Shown: piece after piece, positions 33,449 through 43,624 of the stretch
Numbering within the stretch: the first letter of the stretch is position 1
How the letters are laid out: each line of letters opens with the position of its first letter
DNA from: Bifidobacterium choladohabitans
GTDB lineage: Bacteria > Actinomycetota > Actinomycetes > Actinomycetales > Bifidobacteriaceae
DNA: 64,000 nucleotides
Assembly: GCF_016102005.1 (NCBI RefSeq)
Contig: NZ_JACFPL010000001.1
Coordinates: 620,001-684,000, forward strand
Direction: 5' to 3'
Position numbers and translations under genes: made by a program
The notes under the pieces: model-generated
Told to the model about the DNA's origin: nothing
Seen by the model: the letters and a program-made list of their open reading frames with translations, nothing else
The model's database searches: none

Positions 33449-34975
33449 TCAGTTGTCGGACAGGTGGTAGCCGTTGCGCATGCCCATGCTGACCGTATAG
33501 AGCACCTGGCTCAGCAGGTCGTCGGTCTCCTTGCGCAGACGGTCGGCCATGTCCTGATTGGCAGCCTCCAGCACCTGGCGGACCTCGGGGTTATCCGTGC
33601 CCTTATCGGCGCCCTCCAGCCTGGCCACCTGTTCATCCGCAGCGGCGATCAGACGATGGCCCTCGCCTCCAACGCTCTGCTGGTAGCGTTCGACTGCAGC
33701 TGAAGTGCCAGCGAAAGCCGAGTCGCACAGTGCAGCAATTAACCGATCGGACCAGTAGAGGCTGTCGGTGGAGACACGATCCGTAGCGTTGGCGAGATAA
33801 TCAGGCGTCCGTTCCACATTGGCATAGAAGGGAACCAAGGCATTGAAGGCGTTGGACCCGTAGGACATCCACTGGATGGCCCGGCAGGATTCAGGCCGGT
33901 AGGGGCGCAGCTGGATCAGGGCCAGCTGGTCGTTGCGGTTGATGCCGATAGGCCGGTAGAGCCCCTTGGTGTGCTCGTCGCCGGTCCGCCCATAAGGATC
34001 GTAGGGCGTGCCCTGATAGTGGGAGCTGAGCAAGTATTTGACATCCTCCACTGTAACCAGACGCTCGGGCTGGCGGCACCAGGGGATGTTGTCGCTGGTG
34101 GGAGCATGATCGGCGTCCGGCCCATCCCAAATCTCGTCATAGGGATTGAGGAAACGCTGCATGTACCAGGCGCGAGGCGTGTTGTATACATGGTCTGAAT
34201 CACTATGGGAACCAAAGGCATCGCGGGGATTGAAGGGCGAAGCTGTCTCCACAGCCAGGTTCAGGTGGTTGTCGGCAATGAACTCCCGCATGTCGGCCGA
34301 GCAGAGGTGGTCGGTTTGATCCCCGAAAGCGTCGTCCAGATCGAACTCGTCGATGCCCAGCTGGTTGGGCATGGTCACATAGGAGTCATCGGGCACCCGC
34401 TTGGCTATCCAATGGTGGCCACCCACGGTTTCCATCCACCAGATCTCATCCACGTCGCTGAAGGCGATGCCATTCATCTCATAGGTGCCGTAGCGCTCCA
34501 GCAGGGAGCCCAACCGCTGGACACCCTCCCGTGCCGAGTGGATATAGGGCAGGACGATGGTGACCAGATCCTCCTCGCCGATGCCTCCGGGCACCTCGGC
34601 CAGGTAGCCCTCATCGCCGGGACGGCCCTGTGCAGGGGTGAGCTCCACCAGCGGATCGGCGCCCAGAACGCGCTCGTTGGTAGTGATGGTCTCGGTGGCC
34701 GACATGGCCACATTGTCGCTGTTGACGCCCGCCTCGGCCCAGAGCCCCTGATCGAGCACGGCGTTGGGCACCGAGGTGTAACGCATGGGATCCTTGGGCA
34801 GATCAATCTCCAGGTGGCTGATCACGCTGCGGTAGTGTCGGGGCTGCTGGTCGGGAGTGACCAGGACGAAACGCTTGGGACGGAACTCCCCGTTGGCTGA
34901 ATCCTCATTCCGAGCGATGATGGTGGACCCGTCGTAACTGGCGTGCTTGCCTATCAGAAGCGTGGTGCAGGGCAT
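33449..34975 (-). CDS. pepD: C69 family dipeptidase
   Basis: A 508-residue dipeptidase of the N-terminal nucleophile hydrolase fold. The start MPCTTLLIGKHASYDG puts Cys3 near the N-terminus, where the nucleophile is expected (usually Cys-1 or -2 after processing). Further family features: STIIARNEDS, GLWAEAGVNSDNVAMSATETI, LVTIVLPYIHSAREGVQRLG, and DEIWWMETVGGHHWIAKRVPDD. The C-terminal third ends with a helical cap that may assist oligomers. There is no signal peptide, so it acts in the cytoplasm on imported peptides. The ATG at 34975 follows AAAGGAAGA. It is a single gene between fhs and the PEBP gene. Confidence 0.92.
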   Translation of the reverse strand: MPCTTLLIGKHASYDGSTIIARNEDSANGEFRPKRFVLVTPDQQPRHYRSVISHLEIDLPKDPMRYTSVPNAVLDQGLWAEAGVNSDNVAMSATETITTNERVLGADPLVELTPAQGRPGDEGYLAEVPGGIGEEDLVTIVLPYIHSAREGVQRLGSLLERYGTYEMNGIAFSDVDEIWWMETVGGHHWIAKRVPDDSYVTMPNQLGIDEFDLDDAFGDQTDHLCSADMREFIADNHLNLAVETASPFNPRDAFGSHSDSDHVYNTPRAWYMQRFLNPYDEIWDGPDADHAPTSDNIPWCRQPERLVTVEDVKYLLSSHYQGTPYDPYGRTGDEHTKGLYRPIGINRNDQLALIQLRPYRPESCRAIQWMSYGSNAFNALVPFYANVERTPDYLANATDRVSTDSLYWSDRLIAALCDSAFAGTSAAVERYQQSVGGEGHRLIAAADEQVARLEGADKGTDNPEVRQVLEAANQDMADRLRKETDDLLSQVLYTVSMGMRNGYHLSDN

Positions 34976-35168
34976 GTAAACGTCTTCCTTTATCTGGTCG
35001 CGGTCAACTGTCATCACCAGCCCAAAGGTCGGGGGACCCCTGTCCCACCCGACTGCGTGTGCAGACAGGGATGACGGCCGTCTGCGCACTTGGGGCATGG
35101 CCTCACTCTAGTGCCAGACAACCCCAATATCAGTCCCAATATCAGAGGATGTGCGCTAAATCAAATTC

Positions 35169-35741
35169 TCATGCATCGGCAGGCAGCCAGGCACGAGCCG
35201 CTGCGGCCACAGGCTGGGCGGAATGGATGGCATGGGCCAGGGCATTCAGCCAGAACCCTTCCTCCAGACCCGGCAGAGCCTCTTGTGTAGCCCAGACCGA
35301 CAGCACATAGTCATGAACCCGGTCCGGAGGCGTAGGACCGTTGTAACGCATAAGCACGGCGGGGTCGTCAGCGATCTCCTCCTCCATGACCAGGGGTGAG
35401 GCCGCCGAGGTACGTCCTTGGGGCACGCCGGGAATCAGATTAGACAGATTCCTGGAGAAGTCTTCGGGAATGGCCAAAACGGAGCTTCCGCCCACATCAG
35501 ACTGCAGGGCAGCCAGAGCGTCTACGGGCAGGTTGGCCAGGGACCAGTGAATCCAGGGGAAGCCACACACGGGCACGGAGTCAGGGTCCACCAGCATCCA
35601 GTGCAGGTAGCGGGCCTCCCGAGGCACATCCTCGAGCCGAAAGGGGAAGGAGACTACAGGACGTCCCTTGCGCGTGAGGGACTGAGGGGCGCGCTTGGCG
35701 TACCGATCGGGAATAGTGCCGAAATCAGTGATAATCCTCAT
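35169..35741 (-). CDS. YbhB/YbcL family (PEBP-like) protein
   Basis: A 190-residue phosphatidylethanolamine-binding-protein fold member. Seen: MRIITDFGTIPDRYAKRA at the start, PVVSFPFRLEDVP, the ligand-pocket strand LHWMLVDPDSVPV, FPWIHWSLANLP, and YNGPTPPDRVHDYVLSVWAT, which carries the family GPxPPxxHxY pattern. The role of bacterial members is poorly known. The start at 35741 is chosen by family similarity; the frame stays open to an ATG at 35813, 2 nt from the holB stop, but neither has a good ribosome site. It is directly downstream of holB, so probably in the same transcript. Confidence 0.85.
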   Translation of the reverse strand: MRIITDFGTIPDRYAKRAPQSLTRKGRPVVSFPFRLEDVPREARYLHWMLVDPDSVPVCGFPWIHWSLANLPVDALAALQSDVGGSSVLAIPEDFSRNLSNLIPGVPQGRTSAASPLVMEEEIADDPAVLMRYNGPTPPDRVHDYVLSVWATQEALPGLEEGFWLNALAHAIHSAQPVAAAARAWLPADA

Positions 35742-35815
35742 GATTCGATTCTCGCCCGCCCAGCCGACGAGGTCAAGTTCATCCTTGGCCGACAATTGCG
35801 GCAATTGTGTCATAC

Positions 35816-36976
35816 TCAGACCAGCAGAGTGCAGAAGAGAGCCTCGAAGACCAGGAGCGGCGAACCGTTGGCAGCCAGTCTCCTGCGAGCCCGGGCAATC
35901 AGCTGGATGCGTTCAATGGCCCCCTGCCTGGAGAGCCTGACGGACAGATCAGCAATTGCCGCCCGATTCTCCAAATTGACCAGGCCAGCCTTCTCCTCAG
36001 CGCCGTTCTGCAGGACGCCCACATCCCGGTAGACGCTGGACAGGGTGCTTAAATTGCGATCCAGCACATCCCGGGTCAGTCTGGTGACCCTACGGCGAAC
36101 CTGATCCTTGCCACCCAAGGCATGATAGGCCCCACGAAGCTGACGGGGAATACGTTCCTTGTCCCTAAGACCGTTGATCTGCCGAAACTCCCGCTCGTCC
36201 CTGGCCACCTCATCGTCCACGGTGGCAGTGGCCTGGTCCCGGGCCGCATCCACCACCCGGCCAGCCAGGATCACGGCATCCGAAGCGCGTCTAAGGCCCA
36301 GCAGGCCCACTACCAGCTCATCACGGTCTGCCAGGACCTGATCTTTGGTGGCGTAGAGACGGGCGATGCCGATGTGCCCCTGGGCCAGACGGGCGGCCTT
36401 GGTGGCCAGGGGCCGGTCCACCCCCACCTGGTCAGTCAGGAAATCGGCCACTGCGGTGTTGGACGGCACCGCCAGGTTGAGCACTCTGGTCCGTGATCGG
36501 ATGGTGGGCAGCACGTCCTGGGCGCTGGGTGCGCACAGAAGCCAGATTGTATGCTCGGCAGGCTCCTCGATCTCCTTGAGCAGCACATTGGTGGTCCGCT
36601 CCAGCATCCGGTCCACGTCTTCGATGATGATGACCCGCCAAGGCGAGGTTGAAGGCATCTGCTCCGAGGTCATGATCAGCTCCCTGACCTCGTTGATGCC
36701 GATGGTGACCTTGTTGGTGGACAGTATGGTCACATCCGGATGGGTTCCGGCCAGGACCTGCTGGGTGACGCGGGTGGGTTGGTCGCTCAGTCCCTGATCC
36801 GGACTGATCAGGGCCGCCGCGAAAGCCCTGGCCAGATTGGATCGCCCTGATCCAGGCGGGCCGCAGATCAGCCAGGACTGCGCCACCTCGTCATGACCCT
36901 GCGCCTGAGCGGCCACCGTCCGCTTGAGCAGATCAACCGTGGGCTGCTGGCCCACAATGGCATCCCAGACGCTCAT
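35816..36976 (-). CDS. holB: DNA polymerase III subunit delta'
   Basis: Delta' is part of the clamp loader. The 386-residue product has [18 protein letters not shown] (a P-loop with Arg for Lys, so it is not expected to hydrolyse ATP like gamma), [17 protein letters not shown], the Walker B-like [37 protein letters not shown] stretch (about 130-165) and a helical collar to the C-terminus. It lacks the four-Cys zinc finger of DnaX, as is usual in some actinobacteria. ATGA overlap (36973-36976) joins it to tmk. Confidence 0.92.
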   Translation of the reverse strand: MSVWDAIVGQQPTVDLLKRTVAAQAQGHDEVAQSWLICGPPGSGRSNLARAFAAALISPDQGLSDQPTRVTQQVLAGTHPDVTILSTNKVTIGINEVRELIMTSEQMPSTSPWRVIIIEDVDRMLERTTNVLLKEIEEPAEHTIWLLCAPSAQDVLPTIRSRTRVLNLAVPSNTAVADFLTDQVGVDRPLATKAARLAQGHIGIARLYATKDQVLADRDELVVGLLGLRRASDAVILAGRVVDAARDQATATVDDEVARDEREFRQINGLRDKERIPRQLRGAYHALGGKDQVRRRVTRLTRDVLDRNLSTLSSVYRDVGVLQNGAEEKAGLVNLENRAAIADLSVRLSRQGAIERIQLIARARRRLAANGSPLLVFEALFCTLLV

Positions 36977-37953
36977 CGGGTCTTCCGCAGGAGTCGGGAC
37001 CGGAGCAGCCGCCGAGCGCGGGAACCTACAGGAACCGAATCGTCGTCAGCATCCCCTCCGACTGTCGCTGCCTCCATGTCCTGGTCGTCCTGGTCGGCAT
37101 CAGCCTCCGGTGCCTGATCGGGCGTATCCATAGCCTCGGTCCAATCCGACTCGGCATCCTGCTCATCGTCCTCATAGCCTGCCGTCGATTCATCCGCGTC
37201 GGCATCGTCATGGGTGTCAGCGTCGTCATTGTCATCATCGACATCCGGGAGTTCATCGTCGACCTGTGGCAGATCTGGCTCGCGCCCTTCGACCAACTTG
37301 TCCAAATCGTCCTGGATGATCTGCCAGACCTGGTCGATGGATTGGGTGGCATCGATAACCAGGAACCGGTCGGGCTCATTCTGAGCCAACTGCAGGAATG
37401 CCTGACGCACATGCTGCTGAAAGTCATCGCCAGCCGACTCCAGCCGATCGGGCTCATGATCCAGACGCGACTCGGACTGGGACGGATCCGCGTCCAGCAG
37501 GTAGGTGCGCTTGGGCATAAGGCCCTGACTGGCCCACAGGCTCAGCCGACGAATCACGTCCTCCGACAGATCACGGCCTCCGGCCTGATAGGCCACTGAG
37601 GAATCCAGATAACGGTCGCAGAGCACAATATCTCCGCGATCCAGAGCCGGACGCACCACCTGGGCCACATGCTCGGCCCGGTCCGCCGCGTAGAGCAGAG
37701 CCTCGGTCCTTGGGGCAAGATCGTCGGAGGCGTCAACCACGTCGGTGCCCCCGGTCACGGCCACCGAGGGAAAAGCGGCCAAGCCATGAAGGACGAGTTC
37801 CCGGATGGTCAAGCCGACAGGGGTGCCGCCCGGCTCGCGGGTAACCAGGGATCGCAGGCCACGTTCCTGCAGATAGTTGTGCGCTTGTTGGACCTGGGTG
37901 GTTTTGCCTGCACCATCCACGCCCTCGAAGGAAATGAACAAACCATCGCTCAT
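36973..37953 (-). CDS. tmk: Thymidylate kinase with acidic C-terminal extension
   Basis: Tmk phosphorylates dTMP to dTDP. Residues 1-220 are the enzyme: P-loop [11 protein letters not shown], the [15 protein letters not shown] motif, and a LID-region [16 protein letters not shown]. Residues about 222-326 are extra: an Asp/Glu-rich run ([19 protein letters not shown] and more) ending in a short basic patch [15 protein letters not shown]. The usual Tmk has about 205-215 residues. Overlaps both holB (ATGA at 36973) and topA (ATGA at 37950). The tail may be disordered and could serve in protein contact, or only mirror the strong GAC/GAT bias of the area. Confidence 0.93.
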   Translation of the reverse strand: MSDGLFISFEGVDGAGKTTQVQQAHNYLQERGLRSLVTREPGGTPVGLTIRELVLHGLAAFPSVAVTGGTDVVDASDDLAPRTEALLYAADRAEHVAQVVRPALDRGDIVLCDRYLDSSVAYQAGGRDLSEDVIRRLSLWASQGLMPKRTYLLDADPSQSESRLDHEPDRLESAGDDFQQHVRQAFLQLAQNEPDRFLVIDATQSIDQVWQIIQDDLDKLVEGREPDLPQVDDELPDVDDDNDDADTHDDADADESTAGYEDDEQDAESDWTEAMDTPDQAPEADADQDDQDMEAATVGGDADDDSVPVGSRARRLLRSRLLRKTR

Positions 37954-40826
37954 GCCTGATGCTCCCTAGTCCTGGAAGTCTTGGTAGTTTTAGTCTTCTT
38001 TGTGGTTTTGCGGGCGCGGGTGGCCGACTTGCCAGCTGTAGATTTGCTGGACGCCGACTTCCGCGTTGTCGACTTGCGGGCAGTCGACTTGCGGGTGGTC
38101 CGGCCGCGCCGCTTGGTGGGTCCGGCCGCGCGCTTCTCTGCCAGCAGGCGGAAGGCCACCTCCGGCTCGATGGACTGGGCCGTGTACTGCTTGGGCAGGG
38201 TCCTGTTGGTCTGCCCGTCGGTGATGTAGACGCCGTAGAACCCGTCCTTGATGGTGACGGGTTTGCCGCTGTCAGGGTCCGTACCCAGCTCACGAAGAGG
38301 GGGCTTGGCCGCGCTTCGGGAACGCCGTCCGTACTTGGGCTGGTCGAAAAGGGCCTTGGCCCCGACCTGGTCGATAGTGAAGATCTGCCCCTCGTCTGTC
38401 AGCGAACGTGTTTCGGTGCCGCCGTCTGTCTTGGTGGCCGTCAGATAGGGGCCATAACGGCCGTTGCTGGCTGTGACGGTGGCCTGACTGGTTTCTCCCG
38501 TCTTGGCATCGGTCAGTTCGATGCTGCCCACCGTCCTGGGCAGGCTGAGCAGCTTCAGGGCATCCTCCAAGGTGACCGTATCCGGATCCATGGTCTTGAA
38601 GAGCGATGCCATTTTGGGCTTAGGACCAGTCTGCTTGGCTGTCCGTGCGGTCTTGCCGGTCGGCTTTTTCTGCTCAGAAGCTTCCTCCTCGGGACTGATC
38701 AGGGCCACATAGGGTCCGAATCTGCCCTTACGCACCTCGACCCGACCGCCGGTCTGCGGATCCTTGCCCAGCTGACGGGGACCGCCGGCGTTGGATGCAA
38801 TCAGTTCATGGCCCGCCGCCACGGTCAGCTCGTCCGGAGCCATGGTGGGCGGCAGTGAGGCCCGCTTGGGGTTGCCGTCGGCATCCAGGTCGGCCGTATC
38901 CTCAAGATAGGGGCCATAGCGGCCGACCCTCACCTGCAGGCCATCGCCTATCTCGATGGTGTTGATCTTGCGGGCGTCGATGTCACCCAGCTGGGCCACC
39001 TGCTCCTGCAGACCCTGATGGGCCTGGTCGGCGTTCTGAGCGGCACCCAGGCCCGAACCGAAGTAGAACCGAGTCAGCCAGTCCTTGCCTCGCTCCTTGC
39101 CGTGGGCGATCATATCCAGACCGTTCTCCATCTGTGCCGTGAATTGGTAGTCCACGTACTTGGGGAAATTGGTCTCCAACAATCCGACTACCGAAAAGGC
39201 CAACCAGGAGGGAATCAGGGCACGGCCACGCTCGTAGACGTATCCGCGGTCGATGATGGTCGAAATGATGCTGGCGTAGGTGGAAGGCCTGCCGATCTCC
39301 TTGGCCTCCAGGGTCTTGACCAGAGAGGCCTCGGTGTAACGGGCCGGCGGCTGGGTTTCATGCCCCTCAGGTTCTACCGAGGCAGCACGAAGTACGTCCC
39401 CCTGCTGGACCGGAGGCAGGGATGAATCCTCATCGTTCTGCTCAGAGCCTGCGCCCATGGCCTTGAGGAAGCCAGGGAACTTGATGACGGTGCCTGAAGC
39501 CTGGAAGAGGGCCGTTCCCTCCTTGCCGGCCTTCGCCGCCAGGCGGATGGTGGCCGTGGACCCGGTGGCGTCGGCCATCTGCGAAGCCAGGGTGCGCCGC
39601 CAGATCAGGGTGTAGAGCTTGAGCTGGTCAGGAGCCAGACGGTCGGCCAAATCCTGGGGCCTATGAAAGGTGGAGCCGGCGGGCCGGATGCACTCGTGGG
39701 CCTCCTGGGCGCCGGCGGTCTTGGTCACATACTGCTTGGACTCAGCCGAAAGGTATTCAGCACCATACTCACGCTCGACCCCCTTGCGGGCAGCGGCAAT
39801 GGCCTCCTGGGAGAGGGTGACCGAATCCGTACGCATGTAGGTGATGAACCCGTTCTCATAGAGCCCCTGGGCTGCGCGCATGGTGGCCCGTGAACTCATG
39901 CCCAGCCGGTTGCCAGCCGTCTGCTGCAGGGTAGACGTGGTGAATGGGGGCTGGGGACGCCGCCGATAGGGCTTGGTCTCCATACCCGTCACCGTGAAGT
40001 CCTGATCCTTCAGCGCCTCAGCCAGGTTCCGGGCATCCTGCTCATCCAACTGCAGGACCTGCTCCTTGGCAGCGGCCTGTGTCAGCTTGCCCTCGGAGGT
40101 GAAGTCCTTGGAGACCGCCAGCCGCTGCTCCCCCAGGCCGATCATCCGTGCCTGAAAACCGTTCGACGACGCCGATTCCCCGGCATCCTCCTGCATCAGA
40201 CGCGCCAGTAAATCCCAGTAGGAGGCCTTGACGAAGGCCATGCGCTCACGTTCGCGCTCCACAATCAGCCGGGTCGCCACAGACTGGACACGCCCGGCGC
40301 TCAGCCCCGGTCCCACCTTGCGCCAGAGCACCGGAGAAAGCTCGTAGCCATAGAGCCTATCCAGCACCCTGCGGGTCTCCTGGGCATCGACCATGTGGGC
40401 ATCCACGTCCCTGGTGTGCTTGAGCGAATTCTTGATGGCCTCCGGGGTGATCTCATGAAAGACCATGCGCTTTACCGGCACCTTGGGTTTGAGGGTCTGG
40501 ACCAGGTGCCAGGCGATGGCCTCCCCCTCGCGATCCTCATCAGTGGCCAGATAGAGTTCGTCGGCGTTCTTCAGCGCCTTCTTGAGCTCGGACACCGTGT
40601 GCTTCTTCTTGTCGTCCACGATGTAGTAGGGCTTGAAACCATCGTTCACGTCTACGCCGAACTTGCCGTAAGCCTTCTTTTGGGAGGCCGGGATCTGCGA
40701 TGGCTGGGCCAGGTCGCGGATATGGCCCACTGAGGCCATGACCGTATAGCCCTTGCCCAGGTACCCGCCGATCTTCTTTGCCTTGGTTGGCGACTCAACA
40801 ATGACGAGCTTATTGCCGGATGCCAT
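37950..40826 (-). CDS. topA: DNA topoisomerase I
   Basis: TopA relaxes negative supercoils by nicking one strand. The 958-residue protein opens with the TOPRIM domain ([27 protein letters not shown] with Asp96 and Asp98), then [19 protein letters not shown], and the active-site loop [13 protein letters not shown] with Tyr330 as nucleophile. The C-terminal half repeats the actinobacterial domain pattern ([24 protein letters not shown]) instead of four-Cys zinc fingers. The tail from about 905 is Lys/Arg/Ser/Thr-rich ([12 protein letters not shown]), a histone-like DNA-binding end common in actinobacteria. It starts an operon with tmk and holB. Confidence 0.96.
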   Translation of the reverse strand: MASGNKLVIVESPTKAKKIGGYLGKGYTVMASVGHIRDLAQPSQIPASQKKAYGKFGVDVNDGFKPYYIVDDKKKHTVSELKKALKNADELYLATDEDREGEAIAWHLVQTLKPKVPVKRMVFHEITPEAIKNSLKHTRDVDAHMVDAQETRRVLDRLYGYELSPVLWRKVGPGLSAGRVQSVATRLIVERERERMAFVKASYWDLLARLMQEDAGESASSNGFQARMIGLGEQRLAVSKDFTSEGKLTQAAAKEQVLQLDEQDARNLAEALKDQDFTVTGMETKPYRRRPQPPFTTSTLQQTAGNRLGMSSRATMRAAQGLYENGFITYMRTDSVTLSQEAIAAARKGVEREYGAEYLSAESKQYVTKTAGAQEAHECIRPAGSTFHRPQDLADRLAPDQLKLYTLIWRRTLASQMADATGSTATIRLAAKAGKEGTALFQASGTVIKFPGFLKAMGAGSEQNDEDSSLPPVQQGDVLRAASVEPEGHETQPPARYTEASLVKTLEAKEIGRPSTYASIISTIIDRGYVYERGRALIPSWLAFSVVGLLETNFPKYVDYQFTAQMENGLDMIAHGKERGKDWLTRFYFGSGLGAAQNADQAHQGLQEQVAQLGDIDARKINTIEIGDGLQVRVGRYGPYLEDTADLDADGNPKRASLPPTMAPDELTVAAGHELIASNAGGPRQLGKDPQTGGRVEVRKGRFGPYVALISPEEEASEQKKPTGKTARTAKQTGPKPKMASLFKTMDPDTVTLEDALKLLSLPRTVGSIELTDAKTGETSQATVTASNGRYGPYLTATKTDGGTETRSLTDEGQIFTIDQVGAKALFDQPKYGRRSRSAAKPPLRELGTDPDSGKPVTIKDGFYGVYITDGQTNRTLPKQYTAQSIEPEVAFRLLAEKRAAGPTKRRGRTTRKSTARKSTTRKSASSKSTAGKSATRARKTTKKTKTTKTSRTREHQA

Positions 40827-40974
40827 GGCCTCTCCTTATATTGTGGTCTTTCGCACGCCATCTTACTCACGAGATTCCGTCACCATGCAAATCAAGGGGT
40901 TATGTGCACGGCTGTGGATCCCTGAGTCCGATGGTGGATGAATCAGAGGTGCTCAGTACGCTCAGGGATTGGTT

Positions 40975-41994
40975 TCAGTCATTTTGAGGCGGAGCCGGAG
41001 GCCGACCGACAAGGCCCATCCTGGTCAGAGGCGAGGCCGTGATCTGCCTCATTGCCAGAACCAGTCCCAGGGTCAGCGACAGAACCGAGGCCATCATTAT
41101 GACAGCCGAGCAGTGCACCCCATAGGCCGTCCACCGGGCTCCAATCTCCAGACCAGGACTGACCTGCCAGATGACATAGCAGGCGTAGAGAACTCCCAGG
41201 AACCCCGCAACCAACATCAGTGTGGAGACAATCTGGATCGAAGCCGATGACATTCTGGTCCCAGGGATATCCATCCCGCTTCCCCGGGTAACGGCCAAAG
41301 CAATAAGACAGAGGCCGGCCGGAATAAGAATGCCCATGATCACGTCTGAGGGTCGGTGCCAGCCACCCTGCACCAGCGAGCAGCCCACGGACAGATCAAA
41401 GGCGAACCCTATCAAGGCGACCGGGGCCCTCCAAACGCGCGGCACCACACAGAGCAGGGCCAGGACCACCGCCAGAGCCAGGATGGTGTGCCCCGAAGGA
41501 GCCGAATTGGCTGCGGAGGCCTGGGCATGAATCAGCACAGGGCGAGGCAGGAAGCGTTTGAGAATGCGTGCAGCCCCGTAAACCACCAGAGCATAAACCG
41601 CAACCTGGCCAAGCAGCCACCACCGGCGTCGGACCAGAAGTACCGCCAGGGCTGCAAGACCCAGCACCACGCAGATCACCACAGTCACATAAGGAATGGT
41701 GAACAGTCCCAGGTAGGCCTTGACCAGGGGCGCCTGGTCAAGGAAACCTCGGAAGTTGGTCAGGGCCATGTCGTCATAGGTCTGCCCGGGCACAGTCCAG
41801 ACGGCCGCCCACCAAACCAAAACTGACAGACCCAGGCAGGCCAGGCCGGCGACCAGGCACAGGACCAGGGCTGAAATCCGGGGGCGAGACGTCAAGGGAT
41901 CCCGGTCAATATGACTGCCATCCTCTTCGGTCTGCTCATTCGGGCTCCGGTACCAGGTCTGCTGCGCTTCGCCCTGCTTGTGCTTGTTGGTCAT
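40975..41994 (-). CDS. PAP2 family membrane phosphatase
   Basis: A 339-residue membrane phosphatase of the phosphatidic acid phosphatase type 2 superfamily. The three catalytic motifs are KRFLPRP (motif 1), PSGHT (motif 2) and GWHRPSDV (motif 3). Six to eight hydrophobic segments surround them, with a charged N-terminus of about 45 residues. Possible substrates are undecaprenyl pyrophosphate or lipid phosphates; the extra C-terminal helices are typical for actinobacteria. The start has only GAGG close by. It lies 148 bp from topA and is read in the same direction. Confidence 0.88.
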   Translation of the reverse strand: MTNKHKQGEAQQTWYRSPNEQTEEDGSHIDRDPLTSRPRISALVLCLVAGLACLGLSVLVWWAAVWTVPGQTYDDMALTNFRGFLDQAPLVKAYLGLFTIPYVTVVICVVLGLAALAVLLVRRRWWLLGQVAVYALVVYGAARILKRFLPRPVLIHAQASAANSAPSGHTILALAVVLALLCVVPRVWRAPVALIGFAFDLSVGCSLVQGGWHRPSDVIMGILIPAGLCLIALAVTRGSGMDIPGTRMSSASIQIVSTLMLVAGFLGVLYACYVIWQVSPGLEIGARWTAYGVHCSAVIMMASVLSLTLGLVLAMRQITASPLTRMGLVGRPPAPPQND

Positions 41995-42419
41995 ACCTCA
42001 AGACTCTATCCAACCCCTGGGTCGACAGCCGACACCCCGTCCGACTAACGCGTTGTTTTCACGACTCCAGCCAGCTCGGGCAGGACACACATGGAAAACT
42101 CCCACGCACCCGCCAGAGGCCACTTACCCTTGCTGCATTCCTGCCCTGGGGGGATTGGGTGACATAACGCCACGTGAGAGCAAGTCACTATGATAGCAGA
42201 CGGGCTCCATTTGTCCACTGGAAAGCGCCGACCCATCCATGTCAGGTGCGTATTCGGTCGATATTGCCGCCCGCAGCTTCCCTGACCAGACCTGTTCGCT
42301 AACATGTAGGCAACAGGATCGCCGTAATCCAGCGGTCGATCACGGATCATGCCGGACGATGGCAATAGATAGTAAATAGCCCGGCATCACAGCGACAAGG
42401 GATGGATGGCTGAAGACGA
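41995..42419. other. Intergenic region holding the SRP RNA
   Basis: A 425-bp gap between the PAP2 gene and glf. The only recognised element is the SRP RNA near 42088-42172 (minus strand). The segment 42181-42419 has no gene or clear hairpin; it must contain the promoters of SRP RNA (minus) and glf (plus). Confidence 0.6.
42088..42172 (-). ncRNA. ffs: Signal recognition particle RNA, small bacterial type
   Basis: The minus strand contains CCCCCCAGGGCAGGAATGCAGC and then AAGGGTAAGTGGCCTCTGGCGGGTGCGTGGGAG, split here only to show the pieces. This is the conserved domain IV hairpin with the GGAA tetraloop and asymmetric internal loop (AGCAAGGGTAA), plus the GGCGGGTGCGTGGG return arm seen in actinobacterial SRP RNAs. 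The ends are approximate. It forms the scaffold for Ffh. Confidence 0.85.
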
Positions 42420-43598
42420 ATGGCTGATATGGATGCTGATTTGGTGATTGTGGGTGCTGGCCTGTTCGGTCTGACCGTGGCCCAGCAGGCCGTCGAGCAC
42501 AGCGGAGCCCGGGTACGCATAATCGACGTGCGCGACCACATCGGCGGCAACGCCTACTCCTACATGGATGAGGAGACCGGAGCCGAAATCCACAAGTACG
42601 GTGCCCACCTCTTCCACACCTCCAACCGCAAGGTCTGGGAGTACGTCAACCGCTTCACCGAATTCACCGACTACACCCACCGGGTCTACACCACCCATAA
42701 GGGCGAGGTCTACCCCCTGCCCATCAACCTGGGCACCATCAACCAGTTCTTCCACGCCCACTACACCCCCCAGCAGGCCCGGGAACTGATCCGGGAGCAG
42801 GCTGGCGAGCTGGCAGGGACCGACCCGAGCAACCTGAATGACCAAGGCATCTCTCTGATCGGCCGGCCCCTGTACGAGGCCTTCATCAAGAATTACACGG
42901 CCAAGCAATGGCAGACCGACCCCTCCCAGCTGCCCGCCTCCATCATCAAGCGGCTTCCGGTGCGGTTCAACTACGACAACCACTACTTCAAGGACACCTG
43001 GGAGGGACTGCCCAAGGACGGCTACACGGCCTGGTTCGAGCGGATGATCGACGACCCCCGCATCCAGGTGAGTCTGCAAACCGACTTCTTCGACAACTCC
43101 CAGCCCTGGAATCGGGATGCTCTGGTGGGACAGGTCCCCGTGGTCTACACCGGCCCGGTCGACCGCTACTTCGACTATCGTCTGGGCGAGCTCAAGTGGC
43201 GGACCGTGGACTTCAAGGAGCGCCGCTACGACGAGGACGACCACTTCGGTTGCCCGGTCATGAACTTCTCCGATCCTGACGTGCCCTACACCCGCGCCAT
43301 CGAGTTCAAGAACTTCAACCCCGAACGCTACGACCGGCAGAACCATGAGCGCACTGTGGTCTGGGAGGAATACAGCCGCTTCGCCGGCAAGGGCGACGAG
43401 CCCTACTACCCCATCAACACCAGCGACGACCGGGCCCTCTATACCCAGTACAAGCAGTTGGCGGCCCAACAGCCGAAGGTGGTATTCGGCGGCCGCCTGG
43501 GCACCTACGCCTACTATGACATGCACCAGGTCATCAACTCGGCCCTGGATGCCTGGGACAAGCGGATCGCTCCCCTGGTAGGCCCCGCCAAGGACTGA
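42420..43598 (+). CDS. glf: UDP-galactopyranose mutase
   Basis: Glf interconverts UDP-galactopyranose and UDP-galactofuranose for cell-surface galactans, with reduced FAD. The 392-residue product has the dinucleotide fold DLVIVGAGLFGLTVAQQA, the second strand RVRIIDVRDHIGGNAYSY, and a substrate region with AHLFHTSNRKVWEYVNRF, YPLPINLGTINQFF, the mobile-loop Arg area RPLYEAFIKNYTAKQW, and LPVRFNYDNHYF. It ends with GGRLGTYAYYDMHQVINSALD, which binds FAD. The start at 42420 is chosen by family; an ATG at 42429 is possible. It is read away from the SRP RNA and converges with a TetR gene. Confidence 0.95.
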   Translation: MADMDADLVIVGAGLFGLTVAQQAVEHSGARVRIIDVRDHIGGNAYSYMDEETGAEIHKYGAHLFHTSNRKVWEYVNRFTEFTDYTHRVYTTHKGEVYPLPINLGTINQFFHAHYTPQQARELIREQAGELAGTDPSNLNDQGISLIGRPLYEAFIKNYTAKQWQTDPSQLPASIIKRLPVRFNYDNHYFKDTWEGLPKDGYTAWFERMIDDPRIQVSLQTDFFDNSQPWNRDALVGQVPVVYTGPVDRYFDYRLGELKWRTVDFKERRYDEDDHFGCPVMNFSDPDVPYTRAIEFKNFNPERYDRQNHERTVVWEEYSRFAGKGDEPYYPINTSDDRALYTQYKQLAAQQPKVVFGGRLGTYAYYDMHQVINSALDAWDKRIAPLVGPAKD

Positions 43599-43624
43599 AA
43601 CAGCACCCGATTCCTGTCGACCCT

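Noticed and set aside
35123-35145. Direct repeat CCCAATATCAG, two copies 12 bp apart
   Set aside because: Only two copies, in the upstream region of pepD; no CRISPR or att-site character. Recorded as trivial.
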